A DNA stretch of 64,000 nucleotides from Dehalococcoidia bacterium (GTDB lineage Bacteria; Chloroflexota; Dehalococcoidia; Bin125). Location: assembly GCA_022825855.1 (NCBI GenBank), contig JAJDWB010000013.1:268928-332927 (forward strand), given 5' to 3'. The notes beneath the pieces are model-generated. The model was not told the DNA's origin and did no database searches. It was given only the letters and a program-made list of their open reading frames with translations. Positions 8,495 through 16,354 of the stretch are shown one piece after another. The translations under genes and the position numbers were made by a program. Numbering within the stretch: the stretch's first letter is position 1; every line of letters starts with the position of its first letter.

Positions 8495-8500
8495 TACACT
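8495..8500 (+). promoter_or_regulatory. -10-like hexamer TACACT for the MetE-like gene
   Basis: TACACT lies 64 bases before the GTG start. No convincing -35 is visible at 16-18 bases. An AGGAG ribosome binding site precedes the GTG. Confidence 0.35.
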
Positions 8501-8564
8501 GGTCACCTCGGCTCCGTGAACGGCTCGGCGCCCTGCCCACATCTCCACAGGAGTCGTTGATCAA

Positions 8565-9626
8565 GTGGACGCACCCATTCACCTGCCGCTGCTGCCCTGT
8601 GGCGTCGGCTCCACGCGGCACACCGACCCCGCCGAAGCGGTCTCGGAGATGCTCGAGGACTACTGGCGCCTGCCCTTCTGGCCCCAGCTTCCCAACCGTT
8701 CCGGCGAGGAACTGATGATCCCTCAGACCGGCCTTTCATTGCCCGGAGCGACATGGGACGGTCAGCACGTCACCTGGAGCGGGCAGATCTCCGACGCCGA
8801 CCTGGCCAACGCAGCACTGCCGCCGCGCGAGCGTGCCGAGGGGCTCTACGAGCTGCTCGAACGGCTGCCCGGCGTGCCCGAGGAGCGCAAGTCGCCCGTG
8901 GTCAAGGGTCACCTGGTCGGACCGATCACGCTGGCCCGCTGGACGCGCGACCCGTCCGGCGCATCACCGCTTGAGGACGTGCAGACGCTTGAACGTCTGG
9001 GCGCGTGGCTGGGCGCGGCGGCTGCCGAGCAAGCCCGAGTCTTCCAGCGCCAGGGATTCCAGGCGATCATCATGTTCGACGAGCCGGAGCTGGCCTCGGT
9101 CGGCGAACCGTCGATCCCGCTGCCCTGGCGCGAAGTCATCCCGGTGCTGCGTGCAGCGATCGAGCCGCTCCAGCGACTCGGCGCGCTGGCCGGCATTCAT
9201 TGCTGCGCCTCGCCCAACTGGACCCGGATCCTCGACGCGCGGCCTAACCTGATCCACTTCGACGCCCGCGAGGGCCACGTCGACGACGTGATCGAACATC
9301 ACCGCGCCGTGCGCGAGCACGTCGCCCGCGGCGGCTATCTCGGCTGGGGTCTCTGGCCCACCGACGGTCGCGGACCGCTGCCTTTCGACTCCAGGGAGAT
9401 GCAGTACTTCCTCGCCAACAAGGCGCGTGACCTGTCCTTCGTCGACGCCTCTGTGGGGCTAATCTTCAAGCGCTCGATGCTGACCGGAGTCTGCGGAGGC
9501 GCAGGCCTCGACGCCGAAACGGAGCGACAGGTTGCCCGCGACCTGGAAGAACTGTCGATGGGCATCAGGCACCGCTATTGGATCGCTGCGACCACCGATG
9601 TCGACCCCGACGCGCCGCTGACCTGA
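8565..9626 (+). CDS. UROD/MetE-superfamily protein (cobalamin-independent methionine synthase-like)
   Basis: A 353-residue TIM-barrel protein resembling the C-terminal catalytic half of MetE. Seen: LPCGVGSTRHTDP at the start, VKGHLVGPITLAR, MFDEPELASVG, the putative zinc ligands GIHCCAS and TGVCGG, and WGLWPTDG. In MetE such residues hold the zinc that activates homocysteine. The protein is only half MetE length and lacks the N-terminal barrel, as do archaeal MetE-like methyltransferases that take the methyl group from a corrinoid or unknown donor. It is divergent from nrdJ and could share its operator. The GTG start follows AGGAG. The acceptor and donor are not known. Confidence 0.78.
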   Translation: MDAPIHLPLLPCGVGSTRHTDPAEAVSEMLEDYWRLPFWPQLPNRSGEELMIPQTGLSLPGATWDGQHVTWSGQISDADLANAALPPRERAEGLYELLERLPGVPEERKSPVVKGHLVGPITLARWTRDPSGASPLEDVQTLERLGAWLGAAAAEQARVFQRQGFQAIIMFDEPELASVGEPSIPLPWREVIPVLRAAIEPLQRLGALAGIHCCASPNWTRILDARPNLIHFDAREGHVDDVIEHHRAVREHVARGGYLGWGLWPTDGRGPLPFDSREMQYFLANKARDLSFVDASVGLIFKRSMLTGVCGGAGLDAETERQVARDLEELSMGIRHRYWIAATTDVDPDAPLT

Positions 9627-9641
9627 ATCGCAAACGCGTGG

Positions 9642-10667
9642 CTAGCCCGCCGGACTCTCGGCGTCGTGCCGGTAGCGCTCGAGGAACTCCAACATCAGAC
9701 GGTTGACGTCCTCGGCGCCTTCCTGCTGCACCCAGTGACCGCTGTCGGGCAGATAGGTGAGCTCGAACGGTCCCGTGAACAGCTTCTGCATGTCGTTGGT
9801 CAGTTCCTTGCCCAGGGCCTTGTCGCGTTCGCCCCAGAGCAACAGCGTCGGCGCCGCAATGCGCGGATAGCTGACCGGCTCCTCCGTCGACGCCCCGAAG
9901 ATGCTGTCGAAGGCCTGCCCCAGACCGTTCAGGCGGCTGCTCAACCGCGTTCTGGAGTCCTGTGCGCCGGCCCGTACGGCCGCGCGATAGAAGTGGATCG
10001 GGCCGGTCAGCCCGTTTCGCGCCGCGGCCCGGCGGTACTCCTGCAGCACCTCCGGTGGAAATGCCTCCGGATGCGCGGCCGTGTCGCGGAAGATCAGGCC
10101 GATCCGCTCGTAATCGTTGATCGCAAGCCAGCGCTCGGGCAGCCACGGAATTTGGAAGACGAACATGTACCAGGATCGGCCGATCTGTCGGATGTTGGGC
10201 CGCCCGCCAAAGGCTTCCGCCATCCGCTCGGGATGCGGAGCGTTCATCACCACCAGCCGTTCGGTCCAATCCGGATAGTCCATGGCGAAACGCCAGGCCA
10301 CCGCTCCGCCCCAGTCGTGGCCGACGATCACGGCGCGATCACGCCCGCTATGCGCGATCAGACGTTGCACGTCCTCGGTCAGCAGATCCAGCTCATAGTC
10401 CTCAATACGCGACGGCGCGTCGGACAGGTTGTAGCCGCGCAAGTCGGGCGCGATTGCCCAGTAGCCGGCGGCTGCGAGAGCAGGCAGTTGCAACCGCCAG
10501 GACCACCAGAACTCGGGGAATCCGTGCAGCAGGATCGCCAGCGGCGCCGAGTCGAGATCGCCCTCGGGACGGACCTCGGCATAGTGCAGCCTGACGCCTC
10601 CCGCTCCCTCGGCGAACCCGTGACTCCAGTTGCCGGGCGGCTGCGACTCAATCGCGGGATCGGCCAT
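9642..10667 (-). CDS. Alpha/beta hydrolase, epoxide hydrolase type
   Basis: 341 residues. Oxyanion-hole motif LHGFPEFWWSW, nucleophile elbow VGHDWGGAVAW with Asp (not Ser) as nucleophile, and the C-terminal catalytic His in DSGHWVQQE. The Asp nucleophile marks it as an epoxide hydrolase or haloalkane-dehalogenase-like enzyme rather than an esterase. Its ATG overlaps the stop of the upstream paralogue by one base (TGATG), so the two are co-translated. No signal peptide; cytoplasmic. Substrate unknown. Confidence 0.85.
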   Translation of the reverse strand: MADPAIESQPPGNWSHGFAEGAGGVRLHYAEVRPEGDLDSAPLAILLHGFPEFWWSWRLQLPALAAAGYWAIAPDLRGYNLSDAPSRIEDYELDLLTEDVQRLIAHSGRDRAVIVGHDWGGAVAWRFAMDYPDWTERLVVMNAPHPERMAEAFGGRPNIRQIGRSWYMFVFQIPWLPERWLAINDYERIGLIFRDTAAHPEAFPPEVLQEYRRAAARNGLTGPIHFYRAAVRAGAQDSRTRLSSRLNGLGQAFDSIFGASTEEPVSYPRIAAPTLLLWGERDKALGKELTNDMQKLFTGPFELTYLPDSGHWVQQEGAEDVNRLMLEFLERYRHDAESPAG

Positions 10668-11563
10668 CAGCCCGACTCCCCTGCATCCGGTGGCGCGAGG
10701 AAGTCGAGCATCGCCGCGGTCACCTGCTGGGGCTGCTCCTGCTGCACCCAGTGGCCTGCCTCGTCAATCAGGACCGTGCGCAGATCGTCCACCTGCTCTG
10801 AGGCCTCCTCCATGAAGGGCAGCCGCACGGCCTGGTCGTCCCGGCCCCAGATGAACTGGGTTGGGCACGTGATCCGCTTGTGCCGATCGGGCCAGGTCAG
10901 GAACCAGTTGGGCCAGTAAATCGAGCGGTAGTACTTCATCGCCGAGGACAACGCCTTGGGCTGCTTGAGCGCTTCCGCGAAGATCTCGATGTCGCGTTCG
11001 CTGAACGCGCCCGCGCGCGAGCCGACGCCGGTGAAGATGCGCTCGGTGGTCGCGTCGATGTCCGACCAGTTCCGCCGCTCCGCCAATCCCGGCACTTGCA
11101 TCAGCAGCGCGTAGACGTTGTTCGGGTAGTTGCGCTTGCCCCAGTACCAGGAACGCACCAGGGGAGCGTTCAGCACGATCAGGCGGTCGCACGCCTTCGG
11201 GTAGTCGATCGGGAACTGCAGCGAAATCACGCCGCCCCAATCGTGACCGACGATCGTGGCCGACTCCTCGCCCATGGCGCGGATCAGGCCGCGCACATCC
11301 TTGGTCAGGTTCTTGATGTCGTAGCCTCCGCGAGGCTTGTCGGAGAGGTTGTAGCCGCGCATGTCGGGTGCGACCACCCGGAATCCCGCCTCGGCCAGCG
11401 GACCGATCTGGTAGCGCCACGAGTACCAGTGCTCGGGGAAGCCGTGCAGCAGGACGACCAGCGGCCCCTCACCCTGGCTCACGTAGTGCAATCGGACGCC
11501 GTTGGTCGTGGCGTATCCGTGCGTCCATTGCGATTCGTCGAATGCGGCGCCGTCTGTGCTCAT
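10667..11563 (-). CDS. Alpha/beta hydrolase, epoxide hydrolase type (tandem paralogue)
   Basis: 298 residues. Motifs LHGFPEHWYSWRYQ, GHDWGGVISLQF and AGHWVQQEQPQQ mirror those of the downstream gene, so the two arose by tandem duplication and then diverged. I place the start at the ATG at 11563: a GGAGG lies directly upstream and would be inside the coding region if the GTG at 11575 were used. The cap domain between the nucleophile and the His differs between the copies, as expected for different substrates or a heteromer. Confidence 0.86.
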   Translation of the reverse strand: MSTDGAAFDESQWTHGYATTNGVRLHYVSQGEGPLVVLLHGFPEHWYSWRYQIGPLAEAGFRVVAPDMRGYNLSDKPRGGYDIKNLTKDVRGLIRAMGEESATIVGHDWGGVISLQFPIDYPKACDRLIVLNAPLVRSWYWGKRNYPNNVYALLMQVPGLAERRNWSDIDATTERIFTGVGSRAGAFSERDIEIFAEALKQPKALSSAMKYYRSIYWPNWFLTWPDRHKRITCPTQFIWGRDDQAVRLPFMEEASEQVDDLRTVLIDEAGHWVQQEQPQQVTAAMLDFLAPPDAGESG

Positions 11564-11642
11564 GACAACCTCCACGCCGAACGGAGTTGCGACACGGCGC
11601 GGTCGGCAATCCTGGAAGGGAGTCGATCCGGCCGCTGTTCGG

Positions 11643-12950
11643 CTAGTTCAGCCAGGCGAGCGGATTGACTGCCTGGCCGTCGATGATGATCTCGAAATGC
11701 AGGTGCGCGCCCGAGGAGTTCCCGGTGTTCCCCACAGTGCCAATGTAGGCGTTGGATTGCACCCATTCACCCTCGCGCACCCAGATCTCGTCAAGATGCG
11801 CATAACGCGAGCGATATCCCCCGCCGTGATTGATCTCGACCCAGTTTCCGTAAGAGGGATCCCAGGTCGCCACCGTCACCTGACCGCCCGCTGTCGCGCC
11901 CACGATCGTGCCCAGCGGAGCGAGGAAATCGACGCCCGTGTGATAGCCGAAGGCATTCGCCCGTGGAGTCCCGAAGGGATCGCTGATTCCGTCCGGTCCC
12001 AGCGGCCAGGCGAACGTCGGCACGGCCCAGACCTGGGCACTCTGTCCGCTGCTGCCTGTGGAAGTCGCGCTCGCCGTGGCGCCGGCCGGCAGCGACGCCG
12101 AGCCCTGAACCAGCAGCAGCTTCTGTCCGACTTGGATCTGTTCCGGCGTGGAGATCCCGTTCGATGTGAAGGCGATCGTTGCCTCAAAGTCGGCCTGGTA
12201 GTTCTCTTCCAACCGCGACAGCGTGTCTCCGGGCTGCACCGTGTAGACCAGTCCGTCCACCGGCGGAAGCTGAAGAATCTGGCCCACGGTCAGGTGATCC
12301 GGATCGTAGATGTCGAAGTTGTTGAACAGCACCGTCGCCTCTTCCAGGCCGAACCGCCTGGCAATGCTCGAGGCCGTGTCTCCCTCCTGGACCTCGTAGC
12401 CGAAGGAGACCGGCAACTGCGCGCCGGCCGAGAGCCCCAGGTACTCACGAATCCGCGAGGCAGGATCGCCCGCGGCAGCGCCTGTCGTATCGGCTGCGTC
12501 GCTGCTGCCGGACACGGCTGAGCTCGACGCTGCCCCGGCGGTCTGAACGGCCTCGCCGCGATCCGCGGCCGCGGTCGATCTGACTCCGGTGGCAGTCGAA
12601 CCGAGCGTGCTCGGCGAGACGCCGGTCTCTGCGGTTGCGGTCGCCGCGGTCGTGGTCCGGGTGGCGCTCGTGACCGGCTCCGGCGCCTCAATCGACGGCC
12701 GCGACTGAGTCCGATCGGTCAGCAACGACGCTCGGACGATCGCATCCTCGAACAGGGCTGCCGATCGGATCTGGGCTTCAGAGGCGATCCGCACATCAAA
12801 GACGACCGCCAGCATCGCCACCAGGCCTGCTGCAGCCAGAATCAACAGCGACCAATGCTGTCCGCCCGAGGCGATCCGGCGGGGTGGGCTATCCACCACC
12901 GCCCATCCGCCCACGCGGCTGCTGAGCAGCGGCTCGGCCAGCCTCAGCAT
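11643..12950 (-). CDS. Membrane-anchored LysM-LysM-M23 peptidase
   Basis: Envelope murein hydrolase or its regulator. From the ATG at 12950 it has 435 residues: a membrane helix (HWSLLILAAAGLVAMLAVVF, about residues 30-50), a long Ser/Thr/Ala-rich linker, LysM 1 (GYEVQEGDTASSIARRFG), LysM 2 (VYTVQPGDTLSRLEENY), another linker, and a lysostaphin-type M23 domain with the zinc residues in GYHTGVDF and GAHLHFEI. Both metal motifs are intact, so it is probably an active endopeptidase. The frame stays open 80 codons upstream but that part runs through an oppositely oriented leader and has no homology, so I exclude it. Confidence 0.88.
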   Translation of the reverse strand: MLRLAEPLLSSRVGGWAVVDSPPRRIASGGQHWSLLILAAAGLVAMLAVVFDVRIASEAQIRSAALFEDAIVRASLLTDRTQSRPSIEAPEPVTSATRTTTAATATAETGVSPSTLGSTATGVRSTAAADRGEAVQTAGAASSSAVSGSSDAADTTGAAAGDPASRIREYLGLSAGAQLPVSFGYEVQEGDTASSIARRFGLEEATVLFNNFDIYDPDHLTVGQILQLPPVDGLVYTVQPGDTLSRLEENYQADFEATIAFTSNGISTPEQIQVGQKLLLVQGSASLPAGATASATSTGSSGQSAQVWAVPTFAWPLGPDGISDPFGTPRANAFGYHTGVDFLAPLGTIVGATAGGQVTVATWDPSYGNWVEINHGGGYRSRYAHLDEIWVREGEWVQSNAYIGTVGNTGNSSGAHLHFEIIIDGQAVNPLAWLN

Positions 12951-13038
12951 CGGCAGCGTCCCTCGGTCGTTGGGTGTTGCACGAGGACTCCCGTTACGTT
13001 CGAAGTGTATCCGAGATCGGCGATACCGCGGCTGCCCA

Positions 13039-13074
13039 TTGACAGGTGACAAATCCTGCGCCATGCGATACCAT
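13039..13074 (+). promoter_or_regulatory. Candidate promoter of the sirtuin leader
   Basis: A perfect TTGACA at 13039-13044 and TGACAA at 13047-13052 precede TACCAT at 13069-13074; the TGACAA-16-TACCAT pairing has the better spacing. The transcript would begin near 13081, just before the AAGGAGG of the 21-codon ORF. Confidence 0.45.
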
Positions 13075-13095
13075 GACGGCGGTTGGGAACTGGAA

Positions 13096-13139
13096 GGAGG
13101 ATTCGATGCGCAAGCTGAACATTCACCTCCGTTACGGAG
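13096..13139 (+). promoter_or_regulatory. Two mutually exclusive RNA pairings around a Shine-Dalgarno
   Basis: GGAGG at 13096-13100 (the Shine-Dalgarno of the small ORF) can pair with CCTCC at 13126-13130. The same CTCCG (13127-13131) can instead pair with CGGAG (13135-13139) across a three-base loop. The first pairing hides the ribosome site, the second frees it. This is the geometry of an attenuator or translational switch. Inferred from pairing only. Confidence 0.4.
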
Positions 13140-13171
13140 TCCTTCAAGTCGACAGGCTTGGCTCCCGCTAG
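13106..13171 (+). CDS. 21-codon ORF (leader peptide or microprotein)
   Basis: Starts at ATG five bases after a perfect AAGGAGG, the strongest ribosome site in the window. The peptide begins MRKLNIHLRYG and ends VLQVDRLGSR, net positive, with no run of one amino acid and no cysteine. Its TAG stop lies in the loop of a 7-bp hairpin, and a GC-rich hairpin follows. It sits upstream of the sirtuin gene on the same strand. It is either a leader peptide whose translation sets the downstream fold, or a free-standing small gene. No modification enzymes lie nearby, so a RiPP role has no support. Confidence 0.5.
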   Translation: MRKLNIHLRYGVLQVDRLGSR

Positions 13172-13177
13172 GGAGCC
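13160..13177 (+). other. Hairpin enclosing the small ORF stop codon
   Basis: GGCTCCC (13160-13166), loop GCTA, GGGAGCC (13171-13177): a perfect 7-bp stem. The stop codon TAG is split between loop and stem, so a ribosome terminating there would melt it. Confidence 0.6.
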
Positions 13178-13196
13178 TGATGCACACAGGATGATG

Positions 13197-13217
13197 CGCC
13201 CCCGCAAGGGGGCGTTC
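13197..13217 (+). terminator. GC-rich hairpin with GCAA tetraloop, possible attenuator/terminator
   Basis: CGCCCCC (13197-13203), GCAA loop, GGGGGCG (13208-13214), then TTC. The stem is perfect and the loop is of the stable GNRA type. The T-run is short, so termination would be weak or conditional. It ends 25 bases before the sirtuin ATG. Confidence 0.5.
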
Positions 13218-13239
13218 TCATATCCGATGGATCCTCCCC

Positions 13240-14055
13240 ATGACCGAATCAATCGACCGCGACGAACAGAACGACCTGCACCAGGAATCCATCGAACGCG
13301 CCGCCACACTGCTCGCGCAGTCGCACTACTGCATCGCACTGACCGGTGCGGGCATCTCCGCCGAGTCCGGCATTCCTACCTTCCGCGGCAAGGACGGACT
13401 CTGGACCAAGCACGGCGAGCCGCCGCTCAATCAATACGAGCAGTTCTCGGACGACCCCGCCGCCTGGTGGCAGAAGGTCGCCGAGCGCCGCCGCAACCCC
13501 GACGAACTCACCGCAACCATCTCCCAGGCTCAGCCCAACGACGCCCACTTCGCCATGGCCGAGCTCGAGCGGATCGGCGTGCTCAAGCACATCATCACCC
13601 AGAACGTCGACGGCCTGCACCGCGCCGCCGGCGCCGAGAGCCTGACCGAGATCCACGGCTGCACGACGCTGCTGCGCTGCATTGAATGCAACATGCGCTG
13701 GCCCTTCGATGAGATTCCCGAGGTCTTCCCGCCGCGCTGCGACGACTGCGGCGGCATCATCAAGACCGACACCGTGATGTTCGGCGAACCGATTCCCCCC
13801 GACTGCCTGCAACGTTGTTATGTCGAGTCGTCCCAGGCCGATTGCGTCATCCTCGTTGGCACGACCGCCGTAGTCTCGCCCGCAGCCGACTTTGCCTTCG
13901 CCGTCGGACAGCGCGGGCATCCAATGATCGAGGTCAACCTCGATCCCACCGTGATCACCAACTATTGCGCCGTCGCCATCCACGACCGCGCCGGCGAGTT
14001 GATGTCGCGCATCACCGCCGAAGTCAAGCGCCTGCTCGCCAACGCCGCGTCCTGA
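13240..14055 (+). CDS. NAD-dependent protein deacylase (sirtuin, SIR2/CobB family)
   Basis: Removes acyl groups from lysines using NAD+, releasing nicotinamide and O-acyl-ADP-ribose. 271 residues. Seen: NAD-binding GAGISAESGIPTFRG (residues 36-50), QNVDGLHRAAG (121-131), catalytic His139 in EIHG, and four zinc cysteines at about 147, 150, 167 and 170. The spacing is that of class III/U bacterial sirtuins. It likely reverses lysine acylation of CoA-metabolising enzymes; an acyl-CoA synthetase, a typical sirtuin target, is encoded at 28487. A structured leader with a small ORF and an attenuator-like hairpin precedes it, suggesting control at the RNA level. Confidence 0.93.
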   Translation: MTESIDRDEQNDLHQESIERAATLLAQSHYCIALTGAGISAESGIPTFRGKDGLWTKHGEPPLNQYEQFSDDPAAWWQKVAERRRNPDELTATISQAQPNDAHFAMAELERIGVLKHIITQNVDGLHRAAGAESLTEIHGCTTLLRCIECNMRWPFDEIPEVFPPRCDDCGGIIKTDTVMFGEPIPPDCLQRCYVESSQADCVILVGTTAVVSPAADFAFAVGQRGHPMIEVNLDPTVITNYCAVAIHDRAGELMSRITAEVKRLLANAAS

Positions 14056-14073
14056 TCCGAAGCGGTCGATACG

Positions 14074-14079
14074 TATACT
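14074..14079 (+). promoter_or_regulatory. -10 hexamer TATACT, leaderless start of the M20 peptidase
   Basis: TATACT is followed by six bases and then the ATG at 14086, so transcription should begin at or within a base of the start codon. There is no Shine-Dalgarno between the sirtuin stop and the ATG. Confidence 0.6.
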
Positions 14080-14085
14080 CGCAGC

Positions 14086-15411
14086 ATGACCTCGACACCC
14101 CAACTCGGAATCAACTGGGACGACGTGACCGCCGAAGTCACCTCGGTGTTGCGCGATTATCTGCGCGTCAACACCTCTAATCCGCCCGGCAACGAACAGG
14201 CCGCGGCGGAGTATCTGGCTCCCATCCTGGAGGCCGAGGGATACGAGTGCGAGTACGTCCAGGCCGGACCGGGCCGCGTCTCCATGCGCACACGGCTGCC
14301 CGGCACCGGCGACGAGCGGCCATTGATGCTGCTCAACCACACCGATGTCGTCCCTGTGCAGGAAGAGTTCTGGGACGTGGACCCGTTCGCCGCCGTCGAG
14401 AAGGACGGCATGCTCTGGGGTCGGGGCGCGCTCGACATGAAGGGCATGGGTGTGCTCGAGCTGCTCGTGATGCTGCTCTTCAAGCGGCTCAACCTCACCC
14501 CGAACCGGGACATCGTCTTCCTCGCCGTGGCCGACGAAGAAGCGGGCTCGATGTTCGGCATGGAGTGGCTCGACCAGAACCGGCGCGAATGGATCACCGA
14601 GCCCGAGTACGCGCTCAACGAGGGCGGCATGGGCGCGCTCAACCTGCTCGGATCCAACCGCCCAGTCTTCGCCTGTGCCCCCTCCGAGAAGTCGCCGCTC
14701 TGGCTCAAGCTGCGTGCGGAAGGACAACCCGGACACGGCTCCACGCCCCACGCCGACAACGCAGTCGAGCGTCTGATTCGCGCGCTCTATGCGATCCAGA
14801 ACTGGGATCGCGCCGTTACCGTCCAGCCGCACACGGCCGAGTCCTTGCAGCGCATGCGAGACGCCAACGCCTGGGGCAGCTCGGCGCCCAGCATCAGCAA
14901 GCTATGTCAGACCTATCCCGCCTTCGCCGCGGTCACTCGCGACACCATCTCCAACACCGGCGCGACCTCCGGGATCAAGCACAATGTCATCCCGGCCGAC
15001 GCCGAAGCCACGCTCGACTGCCGCCTCCTCCCCGGTGAGACATACGACCACTTCATCAAGGAGATGCGCAATGTGATCGACGACCCGAAGGTCGAGGTCG
15101 AGGTGGTCTTCGGCAGCATGGGTCCGCCCAGCAGCTTCGAGACCGAAATCGTCAGCGTGATCGAGGACGTCGTTCGAGAGCAGGTCGAAGGCGCGCTCGT
15201 CGTGCCCTCGACCTGTGTCGGCTTCACCGATTCCCGCGTCCTCCGACGACACGGCGTGCACTCCTATGGATTCGTGCCCACCTTGATGGATGCCTCGCTC
15301 GCCGCAGGCGTGCACGGTCACAACGAACGCACGCCGATCGAAGGACTCAACACCGGCGTCCAGATTCTCTTCGAGGTCGTGCGCCGCTTCACCAATGCCC
15401 AACGCCTGTAG
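14086..15411 (+). CDS. M20-family metallopeptidase/amidohydrolase
   Basis: 441 residues, like ArgE/DapE/CPG2 enzymes that remove acyl groups or cleave small peptides with two zinc ions. Seen: metal ligands in LLNHTDVVPV, WGRGALDMKGMG, VADEEAGSMFG and, near the C-terminus, HGHNERTPIEG; the dimerisation lid contains GQPGHGSTPH. All usual ligands are present, so it should be active. No signal peptide; cytoplasmic. The start is set by the TATACT hexamer six bases upstream, consistent with a leaderless message. The exact substrate cannot be assigned. Confidence 0.9.
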   Translation: MTSTPQLGINWDDVTAEVTSVLRDYLRVNTSNPPGNEQAAAEYLAPILEAEGYECEYVQAGPGRVSMRTRLPGTGDERPLMLLNHTDVVPVQEEFWDVDPFAAVEKDGMLWGRGALDMKGMGVLELLVMLLFKRLNLTPNRDIVFLAVADEEAGSMFGMEWLDQNRREWITEPEYALNEGGMGALNLLGSNRPVFACAPSEKSPLWLKLRAEGQPGHGSTPHADNAVERLIRALYAIQNWDRAVTVQPHTAESLQRMRDANAWGSSAPSISKLCQTYPAFAAVTRDTISNTGATSGIKHNVIPADAEATLDCRLLPGETYDHFIKEMRNVIDDPKVEVEVVFGSMGPPSSFETEIVSVIEDVVREQVEGALVVPSTCVGFTDSRVLRRHGVHSYGFVPTLMDASLAAGVHGHNERTPIEGLNTGVQILFEVVRRFTNAQRL

Positions 15412-15460
15412 TCGGGCAAGTCCTGACACCACAGATCAGACTGCAGCGAGGAGTCCGACC

Positions 15461-16273
15461 GTGCGACATCCGCAACTCGATGGACAGTGGGCGTTGATTC
15501 TTGGGGCCTCTTCCGGATTCGGCGGCACCACCGCCGTCGCCCTGGCCGAGGCCGGCATGAACATCGCCGGCGTCCACCTGGACCGGCGTTCGACGATGGC
15601 CAATGTGGATCGCATCGTCGGCGAGATCGAGGCCCACGGGCGTCAGGCGGTCTTCCACAACATCAACGCCGCCGACGCCGCCAAGCGCGGCGAGATGCTC
15701 GACAGCCTGCGCGATCAACTCGATGCCGCGGACGGTCCCGGAACCGTCCGCGTGCTCTTGCACTCGCTGGCCTTCGGCACCCTCGGACCGTACGTCGGCG
15801 AGAAGGAGGATCGGCCCATCACTCAGCGTCAAATGGAGATGACGCTCGACGTGATGGCCAACTCGGTCGTCTATTGGACCCAGGACATGGTCGGCCGCGG
15901 CCTGCTCGGTCGGGGCAGCAAGATTTACGGCATGACCTCGGGCGGCGATGTGCGCGTCATTCCCCAGTACGGCGCGGTCTCCGCGGCCAAGGCCGCCCTC
16001 GCCGCCCATCTGCGCCAGCTCGCCGTCGAGCTCGCCCCGCAGGGCATTGCCGCCAACGCGATCAAGGCCGGCATCACCCACACCCCCGCCCTGGAGAAAA
16101 TCCCGGCCGGCATGCAACTGCTCGACTTCGCCCAGAATCACAATCCCTCCGGCCGCGTCACCGAGCCGGATGACATTGCCCGCGCCATCATCGGCCTCAG
16201 CCTCGACGACTCCAACTGGGTCACCGGCAACACCATCAACGTCGACGGCGGCGAAGACATCACCGTGCTCTGA
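15461..16273 (+). CDS. Enoyl-ACP reductase-like short-chain dehydrogenase (FabI/FabL type)
   Basis: 270 residues from a GTG that follows GAGGAG; a longer open frame runs back into the M20 gene and is rejected. Rossmann motif LGASSGFGG is near residue 14, HSLAFG at 101-106 is the FabI signature, and Y170-x6-K177 (YGAVSAAK) is the enoyl-reductase spacing instead of the Y-x3-K of ordinary SDRs. The C-terminus has VDGGEDITVL. It probably reduces the 2-enoyl bond of an acyl-ACP or acyl-CoA with NAD(P)H. No other fatty-acid synthesis gene is adjacent; it sits next to a thiolase/CaiB group, so a role in degradation or a special lipid is also possible. Confidence 0.75.
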   Translation: MRHPQLDGQWALILGASSGFGGTTAVALAEAGMNIAGVHLDRRSTMANVDRIVGEIEAHGRQAVFHNINAADAAKRGEMLDSLRDQLDAADGPGTVRVLLHSLAFGTLGPYVGEKEDRPITQRQMEMTLDVMANSVVYWTQDMVGRGLLGRGSKIYGMTSGGDVRVIPQYGAVSAAKAALAAHLRQLAVELAPQGIAANAIKAGITHTPALEKIPAGMQLLDFAQNHNPSGRVTEPDDIARAIIGLSLDDSNWVTGNTINVDGGEDITVL

Positions 16274-16322
16274 ACCAACGCCCAGCCGACCCACCCGGCC
16301 CGGGGCAGCCTCAGTCCACTGC

Positions 16323-16328
16323 TAAACT
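16323..16328 (+). promoter_or_regulatory. -10-like hexamer TAAACT for the thiolase operon
   Basis: TAAACT lies 27 bases before the ATG at 16355; GAGGAG at about -14 to -9 serves as ribosome site. It separates this operon from the FabI-like gene. Confidence 0.4.
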
Positions 16329-16354
16329 GAGCCCGCATTCGCGAGGAGTTTCAC

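Noticed and set aside
8281..8560. Possible cobalamin riboswitch in the nrdJ leader
   Set aside because: A GAGCCAGTG stretch recalls the B12 box, but the rest of the conserved core and the expected stems are not there.
13106..13171. RiPP precursor peptide
   Set aside because: No leader/core pattern, no Cys or Ser/Thr-rich core and no modification or export gene adjacent.
12951..13187. 79-codon N-terminal extension of the M23 peptidase
   Set aside because: It crosses the sirtuin leader, has no similarity, and an internal ATG precedes the membrane anchor.
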